From: Mesorhizobium sp. M2A.F.Ca.ET.046.03.2.1
Lineage (GTDB): Bacteria > Pseudomonadota > Alphaproteobacteria > Rhizobiales > Rhizobiaceae
Assembly (NCBI RefSeq): GCF_003952425.1
Contig: NZ_CP034449.1
Span: 2,108,001-2,172,000 of the forward strand
Length of the DNA stretch: 64,000 nucleotides
Reading direction: 5' to 3'
Below are positions 1-8,138 of this stretch, in pieces. A program made the position numbers and the translations under genes. Positions within the stretch are counted from its first letter, which is position 1, and each line of letters starts with the position of its first letter. The notes beneath the pieces are model-generated. The model did not search any database. It had not been told where the DNA came from and worked only from the letters and a program-made list of their open reading frames with translations.

Positions 1-762
1 TCCCGTGGGCAACGCGCAGTCACCCACGAGATTAGGGTTGATGCCCCAGGCGGGATCGCTGCGGCATGCGTCCTCATAGGGCGGGAAATCGACAAAGGTG
101 CCAACGCCGGAACCGTAGAGCCAGTGGGGCACGAAACCAAACCCGATGATCGGCTTTTTCCTCTCGACTGCGCCCTGCATTGTGGCGACCATGGCCGCCA
201 TTGTGCCCGGCAAGGTTATGTGAACATCGAGCCCGAGCGCCGCTATGCGGCGCTCGTCATCGGCGTCAAAATCCGCGGGTGTTCCTAGATAGTTGATCTT
301 TCCATCTGTCTCTGGGTTGGATAGCGCTTTGATGCAGGCAGGATTCTTGAGCGCCTTCCAATCCGGCAACCCCGGGCATAGCTCGGCAACATAGTTGGGG
401 TACCACCAGGTTTCCCTGATCTTGACGCCGACCGACCCCACCTTCGTCACAGAACCCGAAGCAAGCGCAGCTGCGATCAATTCGGGAGAAGACGACCAGA
501 TTGCGGGACTGATCTCGAGATCGCCAAGTTCGATGGCCGTGAACTGCGCCGTATAGTCGGTATGCACGTACTGGACGTTGTATCCGGCCTTCTTGAGCAA
601 GCTCCCGAACACGTTCGTGATAAAGTCCGCGTCGGGCGCACTAACGACCGCCATCCGCACCGGGTCCTGGGACTCAGCGGCGGCCAGCGCGTTCCCGGAA
701 GAAATGCACAGGCTGACGCAAAGCGCGGACGCCAACGTGACTGCTGAGAGTGGAAAACGCAT
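1..762 (-). CDS. Glycine betaine/proline-type ABC substrate-binding protein, 3' end outside window
   Basis: Periplasmic binding protein of a quaternary-amine (ProX/OpuAC) ABC importer. The frame is open for 254 codons from an ATG at 762 to the window edge, so the C-terminus is missing. It begins with a hydrophobic signal peptide (residues about 1-28). Reading the reverse strand gives the same landmarks as the full-length ProX-like protein at 44101-45063: an ADFITNVFGS-type N-terminal strand, a WWYPNY aromatic motif and an LCPGLPDWKAL block, so the two are paralogues. About 65-70 residues are probably missing. It is divergent from the GntR gene at 890. The cognate permease is not in the window and may lie to the left. 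Family assignment is firm; the ligand is not known. Confidence 0.85.
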   Translation of the reverse strand, partial: MRFPLSAVTLASALCVSLCISSGNALAAAESQDPVRMAVVSAPDADFITNVFGSLLKKAGYNVQYVHTDYTAQFTAIELGDLEISPAIWSSSPELIAAALASGSVTKVGSVGVKIRETWWYPNYVAELCPGLPDWKALKNPACIKALSNPETDGKINYLGTPADFDADDERRIAALGLDVHITLPGTMAAMVATMQGAVERKKPIIGFGFVPHWLYGSGVGTFVDFPPYEDACRSDPAWGINPNLVGDCALPTG

Positions 763-889
763 GGCGAAACCCCTTTTAAATGACCGACGAGCCAAAGTAG
801 GGCGCACTTATTATCACATGTCAATCACAAAATTGGAAAAGGAGATTGCATTGCCGGAGATTATCGGGATAGATAGGGTATCGGCGCGA

Positions 890-1639
890 ATGTCAGATAT
901 CACAAATGAGTCACAGATGGCGAAAAAAGACGAGCAAAGCACGACCGCCTCGGACCGTGTGTACAAGCTTGTCCGTCAGGATATCCTTGAGTGCCGCTGG
1001 AGGGCTGGCCAGCGACTGAAGATCCGCGATATTGCCGCCGAGCTGGGCGTCAGTCCGATGCCAGTCCGTACGGCGTTCCGGCGTCTCGGCGAAGAGGGTA
1101 TTCTTATCGTCGAGGAAAACCGGTCGGCGCGTGTCCCCTTCGTTTCCCGGCAGAGCTTCAACGAATACCTTGAGATCTCGGTGAGACTCGAATGCCTGGC
1201 CCTGGAGAGGGCCGCCGGGCGCATATCGAGTGAAACGATCCAGGCGCTCCGAAGTGAAGTCGAGTGCATGCAGCGCGACATCGAGGCTGGCGACACCGTT
1301 GGATACGCCCCTCGGTTCAACGGCCTTCTGATGAAAATCTACGTGCGAGGAGAATCTCAGGCGCTCATTGAGATGATCGAAAGCGTCTGGATCAAGACGG
1401 CTCCGCCGTCGCGCGAGGCCTTCGAGGAAAGAGGCATCGTCACGCGACTGAATGCGGCCTTGGTTGCGATCATCGACGCCTTGGAGGTGGCCGACGCGGC
1501 TAGGGCCAAAGAAATTCTGACCTCGGCCCTGCACTATGCCTGCAAAGGCGTAAACCTGTTCCTTGAAATGGATCAAGATCAGAAAATGAAACCAAAAGCA
1601 AAAAAGAGGATCAAGGAACAATATGCCGAAACCAAGTGA
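890..1639 (+). CDS. GntR-family transcriptional regulator (FCD/FadR-like)
   Basis: DNA-binding regulator of about 249 aa. A winged-helix GntR domain occupies roughly the first 85 residues, with the recognition-helix region LGVSPMPVRTAFRRLGEEG. An all-helical ligand-binding domain of FCD type follows. The C-terminus is a Lys-rich tail. The frame is open far upstream (from 578), but that part overlaps the divergent binding-protein gene and is not credible. The ATG at 890 has AGGG 11 bases upstream; the ATG at 917 (GAG 6 bases upstream) is the alternative. Its end overlaps the SDR gene by 17 bases, so it probably heads the operon 890-6917 and may control the divergent binding-protein gene at 762 as well. 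Confidence 0.85.
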   Translation: MSDITNESQMAKKDEQSTTASDRVYKLVRQDILECRWRAGQRLKIRDIAAELGVSPMPVRTAFRRLGEEGILIVEENRSARVPFVSRQSFNEYLEISVRLECLALERAAGRISSETIQALRSEVECMQRDIEAGDTVGYAPRFNGLLMKIYVRGESQALIEMIESVWIKTAPPSREAFEERGIVTRLNAALVAIIDALEVADAARAKEILTSALHYACKGVNLFLEMDQDQKMKPKAKKRIKEQYAETK

Positions 1640-2387
1640 AGCTCCGATTGCGCTGGTAACCGGCGCGTCCCGCGGCATCGGGCGAGCGACAGCAGAAATG
1701 TTGCTTCGAGACGGCTATGATGTGCATGCCACCTACCTGAACGATGCCGCTGCCGCAGAGACCCTCGTTTCGTATGGCGAGAAGCTGGGGCGCAAAGTCA
1801 CGCTTCACCATTTCGATGCGGGTGCGCGGCATAGTCAGGACGAGTTAATGCGGCGCCTCAACGGCGTCCAACTTCGGGGCATCGTCCACAACGCGGGAAT
1901 CGTCAAGTTCGAGAAATTTACCGAATATGACATTTCAATCTGGGACCGCACTTTCGAAGTCAATCTGAATGCAGCGTTGCGCCTGACGCTTGGACTGCAG
2001 AGGCAGATCGTGTCGGGAGGATCGGTGGTTCTGGTCGCGTCCACTGACGCGTTCGTCGGCTCCTACGCAAGTATGGCTTACGCGGCCTCTAAGGCGGCGA
2101 TGGTGAATCTGGCCAAGAGCCTCGCATGCAATCTCGGCTCCCGAAACATCCGCGCCAACGCGGTCTCGCCGGGATGGATCCAAACCGACATGACGACTGG
2201 GGCGTCCTCGGGATCAGCGTCGGTCACACCGCTTGGGCGAGACGGAAAGCCGGAGGAAGTCGCTGGCGTGGTCGCCTTCCTTTTGTCCGACCGGGCCAGC
2301 TTCGTCTCGGGCACGAGCATCACCGTCGATGGCGGCTATACCTCCTCTGACGCGATCATGTTGAACGAAGCCAGGGAACTGGGCTGA
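1623..2387 (+). CDS. SDR-family NAD(P)-dependent oxidoreductase
   Basis: Classical short-chain dehydrogenase of 254 aa, cytoplasmic. The TGASRGIGRA cofactor motif is near residue 14, NAGI around residue 91, and the catalytic YAASK near residue 155. The C-terminal VDGGYTSSDA segment is typical of the FabG-like group. The ATG at 1623 has AAGGAAC just upstream and lies inside the end of the GntR gene, pointing to translational coupling. The context (betaine-type transporter, kinase-phospholyase fusion) suggests it oxidises or reduces a hydroxyl or carbonyl intermediate of the same pathway. The substrate cannot be read from the sequence. Confidence 0.9.
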   Translation: MPKPSEAPIALVTGASRGIGRATAEMLLRDGYDVHATYLNDAAAAETLVSYGEKLGRKVTLHHFDAGARHSQDELMRRLNGVQLRGIVHNAGIVKFEKFTEYDISIWDRTFEVNLNAALRLTLGLQRQIVSGGSVVLVASTDAFVGSYASMAYAASKAAMVNLAKSLACNLGSRNIRANAVSPGWIQTDMTTGASSGSASVTPLGRDGKPEEVAGVVAFLLSDRASFVSGTSITVDGGYTSSDAIMLNEARELG

Positions 2388-2404
2388 GTACGAGCGGGAT
2401 AGCC

Positions 2405-3418
2405 ATGTTGAGCTGCAAGAACCTTTGGAAGATTTACGGATCGGCCAAGGCGCATAGTATCGATCCCGGCTTGCCACTTACCGAGAACATCTCCTCGGTG
2501 GAGCAGCGCGGCGGTTTCGTGGCGTTGGCCGACATCGATCTCTCCGTGGCGAAGGGCGAGATCCTGGTCATCATGGGGCTTTCCGGATCCGGAAAGTCTA
2601 CTCTGCTGAGATGCTTGACGCGCCTGGTGGAGCCGACGGCCGGAGAGTTGCGCTTCGAGGGTCAGGACCTGCGCGCTGTGCCTGGCAAGAGCCTGCAACT
2701 GCTGCGTCGTACGCACATGAGCATGGTGTTCCAGAATTTCGCGCTGCTTCCGCACCGTACCGTGGTCGGCAATGTGGAGTTGCCACTGGAAATCCAAGGT
2801 GTGCGCGCAGCTGATCGGAGGCAGAAGGCGCTCGATATGATTGGGCTTGTCGGGCTGTCCGGCAAAGAGGATCACTACCCGCATGAACTATCCGGAGGCC
2901 AACAGCAGCGTGTCGGCATTGCTCGCAGCTTGTCAACCAATCCGAGCCTTTGGCTGCTGGACGAACCCTTTTCAGCGCTCGATCCGCTCATTCGCGAAGA
3001 AATGCAGGACGAAATTCTCAGGCTACAGAAAACGCTGTCCAAGACTGCCGTATTCGTGACCCATGACTTCAACGAGGCTGCTCGCGTTGGAGATCGCATC
3101 GCTCTTTTACGCAAGGGCCAGCTCGTCCAGACCGGCAGCGCGGCGGAACTGATCCTGAACCCCGCGGATTCCTATGTCAGAGCATTCACCGCGAGCGCGG
3201 AGCGTAGTCGAATACTGACCGCGGAAAACTTCATGCAGCGTGGAGAGCCGGGCGCGTTCGACGTGCAGCTCGCGGCTGAGGCGACACTCCGAAAAGTCGC
3301 GGAAACATTCCAGAGCGGGGCCAGCGTGATCGCCTTCGGCAATTCCACGGGCAAACGGGTTGGCTTCATGAGACGCGAGGATCTGGGCGACGCCCTCACG
3401 TCCGCCATGACGGCTTAG
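2405..3418 (+). CDS. Betaine-type ABC transporter ATP-binding protein (ProV-like)
   Basis: ATPase of a quaternary-amine importer, 337 aa. It shows Walker A GLSGSGKST near residue 60, an [14 protein letters not shown] signature, a Walker B LLDEPFSALD and the EMQDE block typical of ProV/OpuAA. The N-terminal LWKIYG start and the insert before Walker A also match ProV. The C-terminal part after about residue 270 is short and resembles only a reduced CBS-like region. It is the partner expected for the binding protein at 1-762, which lies on the other strand; the permease is missing from the window. It is a paralogue of the gene at 43037-44104. Confidence 0.9.
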   Translation: MLSCKNLWKIYGSAKAHSIDPGLPLTENISSVEQRGGFVALADIDLSVAKGEILVIMGLSGSGKSTLLRCLTRLVEPTAGELRFEGQDLRAVPGKSLQLLRRTHMSMVFQNFALLPHRTVVGNVELPLEIQGVRAADRRQKALDMIGLVGLSGKEDHYPHELSGGQQQRVGIARSLSTNPSLWLLDEPFSALDPLIREEMQDEILRLQKTLSKTAVFVTHDFNEAARVGDRIALLRKGQLVQTGSAAELILNPADSYVRAFTASAERSRILTAENFMQRGEPGAFDVQLAAEATLRKVAETFQSGASVIAFGNSTGKRVGFMRREDLGDALTSAMTA

Positions 3419-3454
3419 CTGGCAGGGCGTCGAAATCGAGGTACCAGTTCGATC

Positions 3455-5875
3455 ATGCAAACGACACTCACCGAGGCTGAAGCGCGCTCGCTCCTGCGCA
3501 GCATCAAGCCGCCGCAACTGGACCTGAAGCCGGTCGTGGACCATGTGCTCGACCGTTACGGACTGTCAGGCGAATGGCATCAGCTGGGAGGGGAAAGAGA
3601 ACAGAATTATCGTCTCGTCACCGCCGCAGGCGAAAGGTTTGTCGTCAAGATCGCATCCCTCGAAGAGGATGAGGAAAGCCTCATCTTTCAGGCGAAAGCA
3701 CTTGAACATATCGAGAAGGTAGATCCAGCTATCCAGGTCCCGCGGGTTCGCAGGACCCTTGAAGGTGATCTGCTTTCCGGCATTTCGGACGGAGAAGGAG
3801 GAAAGCACGCTTTGCGGGTCCTCTCGTTCGTCGCAGGTGAAACTGTCATGGATCTGTTGAGCCGGCGAGGCTTCAATCTGTCCACTGACGACCTCCTGAG
3901 CCTCGGCGCGGCCCAAGGCCGCCTGGCACGCGCGCTCCAGGGGTTCAATCATCGCGGCGCCCTTCGACCGATGCCGTGGGACCTGGCAAATGGCCTGGTC
4001 CTTGGTGATTGGCTGCGGGACTATATCCCGGAAGAAATCCGCCAGGACGTCGATCGGGCATTGGAGCACTTCGCCGGATCAACATTTGCGGCGCTCCCGC
4101 GCCTCCGATCCCAGGTCATCTACAATGATTTCCACGAGAGCAACGTCCTGGTCCGGGCGGAGCCTTCGTTCGAAGTTGTGGGTGTTATCGATTTTGGCGA
4201 CATGGTCTATGGGACGATCGCACAGGACCTGGCGGTTGCCGTAGCGTCTTTCATCCACTGGAGTCCGGAGCCAGTGGCGGCCGCGGCAGCCGTCGTGCGC
4301 GGCTACCAAAGGCATATGCCGCTGGAGGCCGCCGATCTTGCGGTGCTCAAGGATCTGGTGCTGGCCCGCCTAATCCTCCAAGTCGGGCTCGTCCGCTACC
4401 AGGTCGTCGTCAACGGCCGGAATGACCAGCAACTCGACGACCTGCAATCGCTGTATTCGGCGGCTATATCCCGCCTCGCCCCCATCGACAAGGACGCGTT
4501 CGTCGCCTCGATGACACCGTCCGTGGTGCCCGCTCCGATCCCATCGCCCGTGGTGGAACAGACTTCGAGCGATATCGGAGCCCTGATCTCGCGCCGGCAA
4601 TCCGTCTTGGGCGAGACCTATACGTTCTACAACGAGCCGCTCGAACTCGTGCGCGGTCGCGGCACAAAACTCTTCGACGCCTCCGGGACGGAGTACCTGG
4701 ATTGCTACAACAACGTCGCCAATGTGGGGCATTGCCATCCCTATGTGGTTGAGGCGCTCGCCCGGCAGGCGGCCACGCTCAACACCAACTCCCGCTATCT
4801 TCATCGCGAGATCCTGCGGCTCGGAGAGCGGCTGACGGCGACCCTCCCAGAAGGCCTGGATACCTGGATCTTTGTCTGTACCGGCTCGGAAGCCAACGAC
4901 CTGGCGGTTCGCATTGCGCGGTCGGTTACCGGCAACGAAGGCGTGATCATCACGGAAAACAGTTACCACGGCAACACATCGGTGGTCGCGCCGCTCTCGT
5001 TGCTGGAATACGACATCAAGGACAAGCCGGGCTGGGTCGAAGCGGTGCCGCCTCCCAATGTCTACCGGGGCATCTATCGAGGTGCACAGGCCGATTTGGG
5101 GGAACGATACTCCGGTCACGTAACGGAGGCAGCGTCGCGCCTCGAAGCAAGGGGACCGGGTGCGGCAGCGTTGCTGATCGACTCGATCTTTGACGGCAAC
5201 GGGGCGTTGGTCCCGCCGCCGGACTACATGCGCCTTGCCTTCGACAAAGCGGGCCGCGCAGGGGCGTTGTGCATCGCCGACGAAGTTCAAATGGGCTTCG
5301 GACGATCGGGCACGCATATGTGGGGTTTCGAAGCCTTCGGTGTTCGTCCCGACATGGTCACCATGGGAAAGCCGATGGGCAACGGGCATCCTATCGCCGC
5401 GCTCGTGACGCGTCGCGACATCGCCCTGGAGTTCCAGCGTCGCACTGGCTACTTCAACACCTTCGGCGGCAACACCGTTTCGACGGTTGTCGCCAACGCC
5501 ACCTTGGACGTGCTGCAGGGCGAGAACCTGCAAGGCAACGCCGAGCGTGTCGGCGCGCATCTCAAGGCATCTCTCGACAGCCTGATCGGCACGCACGAGC
5601 TGGTCGGCCACATCCATGGGCGCGGCCTTTTCTACGGCGTCGAGCTTGTCGTCGACCGGACATCGCGCGCTCCCGCGAAACTCGCGGCCCGCTGGGTGCG
5701 TGAGCGGATGACGAGCCTGGGCGTCCTGGTTGCCTCGACGGGCCCCTTGGGAAACATCATCAAGATAAGGCCGCCCTTGGCCTTCAGCACCGCCGACGCC
5801 GACCGGTGCTTCGAAGCCCTTCAGACCGCGCTGACAGAGGTGCCGCCGGATCTTCGGATCGCAAACAGCGCCTGA
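3455..5875 (+). CDS. Fusion of APH-fold kinase and class III aminotransferase-fold phospholyase
   Basis: Two-domain enzyme of 806 aa. Residues about 1-350 are an aminoglycoside-phosphotransferase-fold kinase: the catalytic-loop Asp and Asn sit in YNDFHESN (223-230) and the metal-binding DFG at 246-248. Residues about 375-806 are a PLP-dependent class III domain with the Schiff-base lysine at 639 in GKPMGNGHP. That motif is characteristic of the AGXT2L ethanolamine-phosphate and phosphohydroxylysine phospholyases rather than ordinary aminotransferases. Known pairs phosphorylate an amino alcohol (such as 5-hydroxylysine), then eliminate phosphate and ammonia to give an aldehyde. Both steps in one chain suggests channelling. 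A related fusion layout that carries an M23 peptidase domain between the two is known; that domain is absent here. The substrate is inferred only. Confidence 0.85.
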   Translation: MQTTLTEAEARSLLRSIKPPQLDLKPVVDHVLDRYGLSGEWHQLGGEREQNYRLVTAAGERFVVKIASLEEDEESLIFQAKALEHIEKVDPAIQVPRVRRTLEGDLLSGISDGEGGKHALRVLSFVAGETVMDLLSRRGFNLSTDDLLSLGAAQGRLARALQGFNHRGALRPMPWDLANGLVLGDWLRDYIPEEIRQDVDRALEHFAGSTFAALPRLRSQVIYNDFHESNVLVRAEPSFEVVGVIDFGDMVYGTIAQDLAVAVASFIHWSPEPVAAAAAVVRGYQRHMPLEAADLAVLKDLVLARLILQVGLVRYQVVVNGRNDQQLDDLQSLYSAAISRLAPIDKDAFVASMTPSVVPAPIPSPVVEQTSSDIGALISRRQSVLGETYTFYNEPLELVRGRGTKLFDASGTEYLDCYNNVANVGHCHPYVVEALARQAATLNTNSRYLHREILRLGERLTATLPEGLDTWIFVCTGSEANDLAVRIARSVTGNEGVIITENSYHGNTSVVAPLSLLEYDIKDKPGWVEAVPPPNVYRGIYRGAQADLGERYSGHVTEAASRLEARGPGAAALLIDSIFDGNGALVPPPDYMRLAFDKAGRAGALCIADEVQMGFGRSGTHMWGFEAFGVRPDMVTMGKPMGNGHPIAALVTRRDIALEFQRRTGYFNTFGGNTVSTVVANATLDVLQGENLQGNAERVGAHLKASLDSLIGTHELVGHIHGRGLFYGVELVVDRTSRAPAKLAARWVRERMTSLGVLVASTGPLGNIIKIRPPLAFSTADADRCFEALQTALTEVPPDLRIANSA

Positions 5876-5894
5876 GCCAACCGGGAATGAGCAG

Positions 5895-6917
5895 ATGAAA
5901 ATCTACAAATGCGATGCTCACCTGGAGCATCAATCGAAAATCGAACTCAACCCTGGGAAGTTCGTCCCGACGCTCGACGTGGCGAAGCGCACAGGCGCCG
6001 TTCTGGACGCCTTACGGCAGGCTGGCCACATTGATGTCTTGGATTGTGCACCCGCATTGAAGGAAGATCTTCGCACCATTCATTCCGAAGACTACCTGGA
6101 TTTCCTCGCCACGGCTTGGGATGAATGGTCGAGATCATTCGGAACCGAACTCGATGGCGTCGGCTTCGTCTGGCCGCACCGCAACCGGCCGCCTCGATGC
6201 CCAAGCGCGATAGAAGGCAAGATCGCCTACTACATGTTCGATGGCGTGAGCACGATCACGCCGGCGATGTGGCCTGCCACCCTTGGCGCAGCCGGAGCTT
6301 CCCTTCAGGGTGCCAGGGATCTTCGCCTCTCGGGATCGACGGGACTGGTCCTGGCTCGTCCTCCGGGGCATCATGCCTGCCGCGACATGGGTGGAGGAAC
6401 GAGTTACACCAACCACACCGCGCTGGCCGCACAGGAACTGACGCGAGATGGCGCTCGGGTCGCGATCCTGGATGTTGACGCTCACCATGGCAACGGTGCT
6501 CAAGACATCTTCTGGACCAGGTCCGACGTCCTCACCATCTCTCTCCACACCGATCCGTCGGTGGACTACCCATATTTCTCCGGCTACGCCGACGAGATCG
6601 GCGCCGAGGCTGGAGAAGGCTTCAATTTGAACCTGCCACTTCGGCCCGGTACCGACTGGTCGGGCTATCGCGAAGCTTTGACGGCCGCGCTCGAGAGGCT
6701 GCGCGACTATTCTCCAGACTACGTGGTGGTGGCGCTTGGCGTGGACACCTATGCCAAGGATCCGGCGGGGCGTCTGGCCCTGGAGCTGGATGATTTCAAC
6801 CGGATTGGCGAAGCCGTGGCATCCTTGGGCCACCCCCACATGTTTGTGCTCGAAGGGGGATACTGCCTTGAAGCTATCGGTCCCTGCGTCCTGAATGTTG
6901 TCGCGCCAGGGGGTTAG
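5895..6917 (+). CDS. HDAC-fold deacetylase (acetylpolyamine amidohydrolase-like)
   Basis: Zinc-dependent deacetylase of the histone-deacetylase superfamily, 340 aa. Visible landmarks are RPPGHH near residue 156, the zinc-ligand motif DVDAHHGNG (D193, D195, H197), a second Asp in LGVDTYAKDP, and the catalytic tyrosine in LEGGYC close to the C-terminus. Bacterial relatives remove acetyl groups from polyamines or other N-acetylated small molecules. It follows the kinase-phospholyase fusion after 19 bases on the same strand, so it probably frees an amino group on the substrate of that pathway. A protein-lysine deacetylase role is possible but less likely in this catabolic setting. Confidence 0.88.
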   Translation: MKIYKCDAHLEHQSKIELNPGKFVPTLDVAKRTGAVLDALRQAGHIDVLDCAPALKEDLRTIHSEDYLDFLATAWDEWSRSFGTELDGVGFVWPHRNRPPRCPSAIEGKIAYYMFDGVSTITPAMWPATLGAAGASLQGARDLRLSGSTGLVLARPPGHHACRDMGGGTSYTNHTALAAQELTRDGARVAILDVDAHHGNGAQDIFWTRSDVLTISLHTDPSVDYPYFSGYADEIGAEAGEGFNLNLPLRPGTDWSGYREALTAALERLRDYSPDYVVVALGVDTYAKDPAGRLALELDDFNRIGEAVASLGHPHMFVLEGGYCLEAIGPCVLNVVAPGG

Positions 6918-7086
6918 ACGCGGCTTTGCATCGCAGGATGCTTTGAGCGACCTGCCGGGGGGGGAAGGGACTGACCTCATGGAGCGACTTGCCGCTTGCG
7001 TTGACAGCCAAGACTGATCGCCGTTCGAGACCAACTTTGTCGGTATCTCCTAATTTTGTTTGGCGAAACAATCGGAGGATTTAGTT

Positions 7087-7581
7087 ATGGAAAATCATGG
7101 CAAAGAAGAAGGTTTCGAGAGCCGAATGATGCGCCTGGTTAAAAAGTGCCACCAGGAACAGAGGCTCATCATGAACCACGTCTGCATCCGGGTTGAAGAT
7201 ATCGGCCGGACGGAAAGGTTGCTGACCGAGTCTTTTGGTATCGGCAAAGAAGGTTTTACTCGCGTTGAAGGAAATTTATTCAAGGGAGAGGCCTTTGTCA
7301 GCGGCGCCTGGGTGAATGACGATTTCTACCTTGAACTGATGGAGCCGATCGAGAAACAGAAGCTGGGCTACGACACCGGGTGCGGTGCGCCAATTGGGCA
7401 CTTGAGTGAAATCGGCTTCCTCACCCCTGATATGGACGCAGAATTGGCCCGGCTATCAAAACTGGGATGGCAGGTGACCGACACGCTGTCATCTGAACAT
7501 TCCAGAGAAGTAAAGATGGACATGGACCCGTCCATTGGGCTCCCCATAGAGCTGATGGAGGTAAGACTCCGGGAGAAATAA
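7087..7581 (+). CDS. VOC-family protein (glyoxalase/epimerase-like), low-GC gene
   Basis: Protein of 164 aa with a beta-alpha-beta-beta-beta pattern of the vicinal-oxygen-chelate superfamily: MNHVCIRVED at residues about 29-38 opens the first module, and a second module contains IGHLSEIGFLT. The ATG at 7087 is chosen because GGAGG lies about 9 bases upstream. The likely metal ligands are the early His and the ELMEV Glu near the end, but the set is not certain. Base composition is visibly more AT-rich than the flanking genes, and it pairs with the similarly AT-rich gene at 7657, so the two look co-acquired. The reaction is unknown. Confidence 0.75.
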   Translation: MENHGKEEGFESRMMRLVKKCHQEQRLIMNHVCIRVEDIGRTERLLTESFGIGKEGFTRVEGNLFKGEAFVSGAWVNDDFYLELMEPIEKQKLGYDTGCGAPIGHLSEIGFLTPDMDAELARLSKLGWQVTDTLSSEHSREVKMDMDPSIGLPIELMEVRLREK

Positions 7582-7656
7582 TCTCCTCTGATACTATTGG
7601 TAGCACCATCCTTCATAAACTACGAAATTCAACGGAATTCGCGGGAATATACTGTA

Positions 7657-8022
7657 ATGGCTTATATTGAAATTTTCCCTAAATCCCTCGAATCCCAGAA
7701 AGAATTGGCTGATCGCCGGACTTCTGTGATGGATATTCTTTATGCGGCGGCGAAGGAGACCTTGAACGTTCCGGACCACGATATCATCGTTGAATTGAAC
7801 CAGTGCACAGCAATTGCATTTAACTCCCTAGCAGTGCAGGCCTCCGCGGTTCCAGATGTCGTGATAAAGATTTCAACCAGCGATCACGAATTTCAGCCAA
7901 AATTTCAATCTCTGTGCGATCACATCGTGAGCAAGTGGAACGCACAGTTCGGGAATACACTTAAGCTGGAAATCTGGGTTAACGTAATTAATACCTGGGG
8001 CTGCAATATAGATTTCAATTAG
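7657..8022 (+). CDS. Small protein, possible tautomerase-superfamily member lacking Pro1
   Basis: Protein of 121 aa starting at the ATG at 7657; the upstream 60 bases are in frame but give no better start. A beta strand MAYIEIFPKSL, a long helix (ADRRTSVMDILYAAAKE) and a later strand DVVIKIST resemble the repeated beta-alpha-beta unit of 4-oxalocrotonate tautomerase and malonate-semialdehyde decarboxylase relatives. The family needs Pro as residue 2 of the precursor; here it is Ala, so either the enzyme is inactive in the usual sense or the resemblance is coincidental. Codon use is AT-rich, as in the gene before it. I do not recognise it with confidence. Confidence 0.6.
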   Translation: MAYIEIFPKSLESQKELADRRTSVMDILYAAAKETLNVPDHDIIVELNQCTAIAFNSLAVQASAVPDVVIKISTSDHEFQPKFQSLCDHIVSKWNAQFGNTLKLEIWVNVINTWGCNIDFN

Positions 8023-8138
8023 AAGGGAGCAACGCTCCGTGCGCTGCGGTTGGCGCCGATCGCGCTTTCATCCGGAGGGCGATCCGGCCGGCGGCAGCAA
8101 GAATGATCGCCGATCAAACAACCTATTGACGGACGTTG

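Noticed and set aside
578..889. Upstream extension of the first GntR gene
   Set aside because: It overlaps the divergent binding-protein signal peptide region and adds residues with no GntR similarity.
4370..5617. Long reverse frame opposite the kinase-phospholyase fusion
   Set aside because: The forward gene has catalytic motifs across the same stretch; the reverse product has none.
8026..8038. Hairpin GGAGC-AAC-GCTCC after the tautomerase-like gene
   Set aside because: Stem is only 5 bp and no T-tract follows, so it is not called a terminator.
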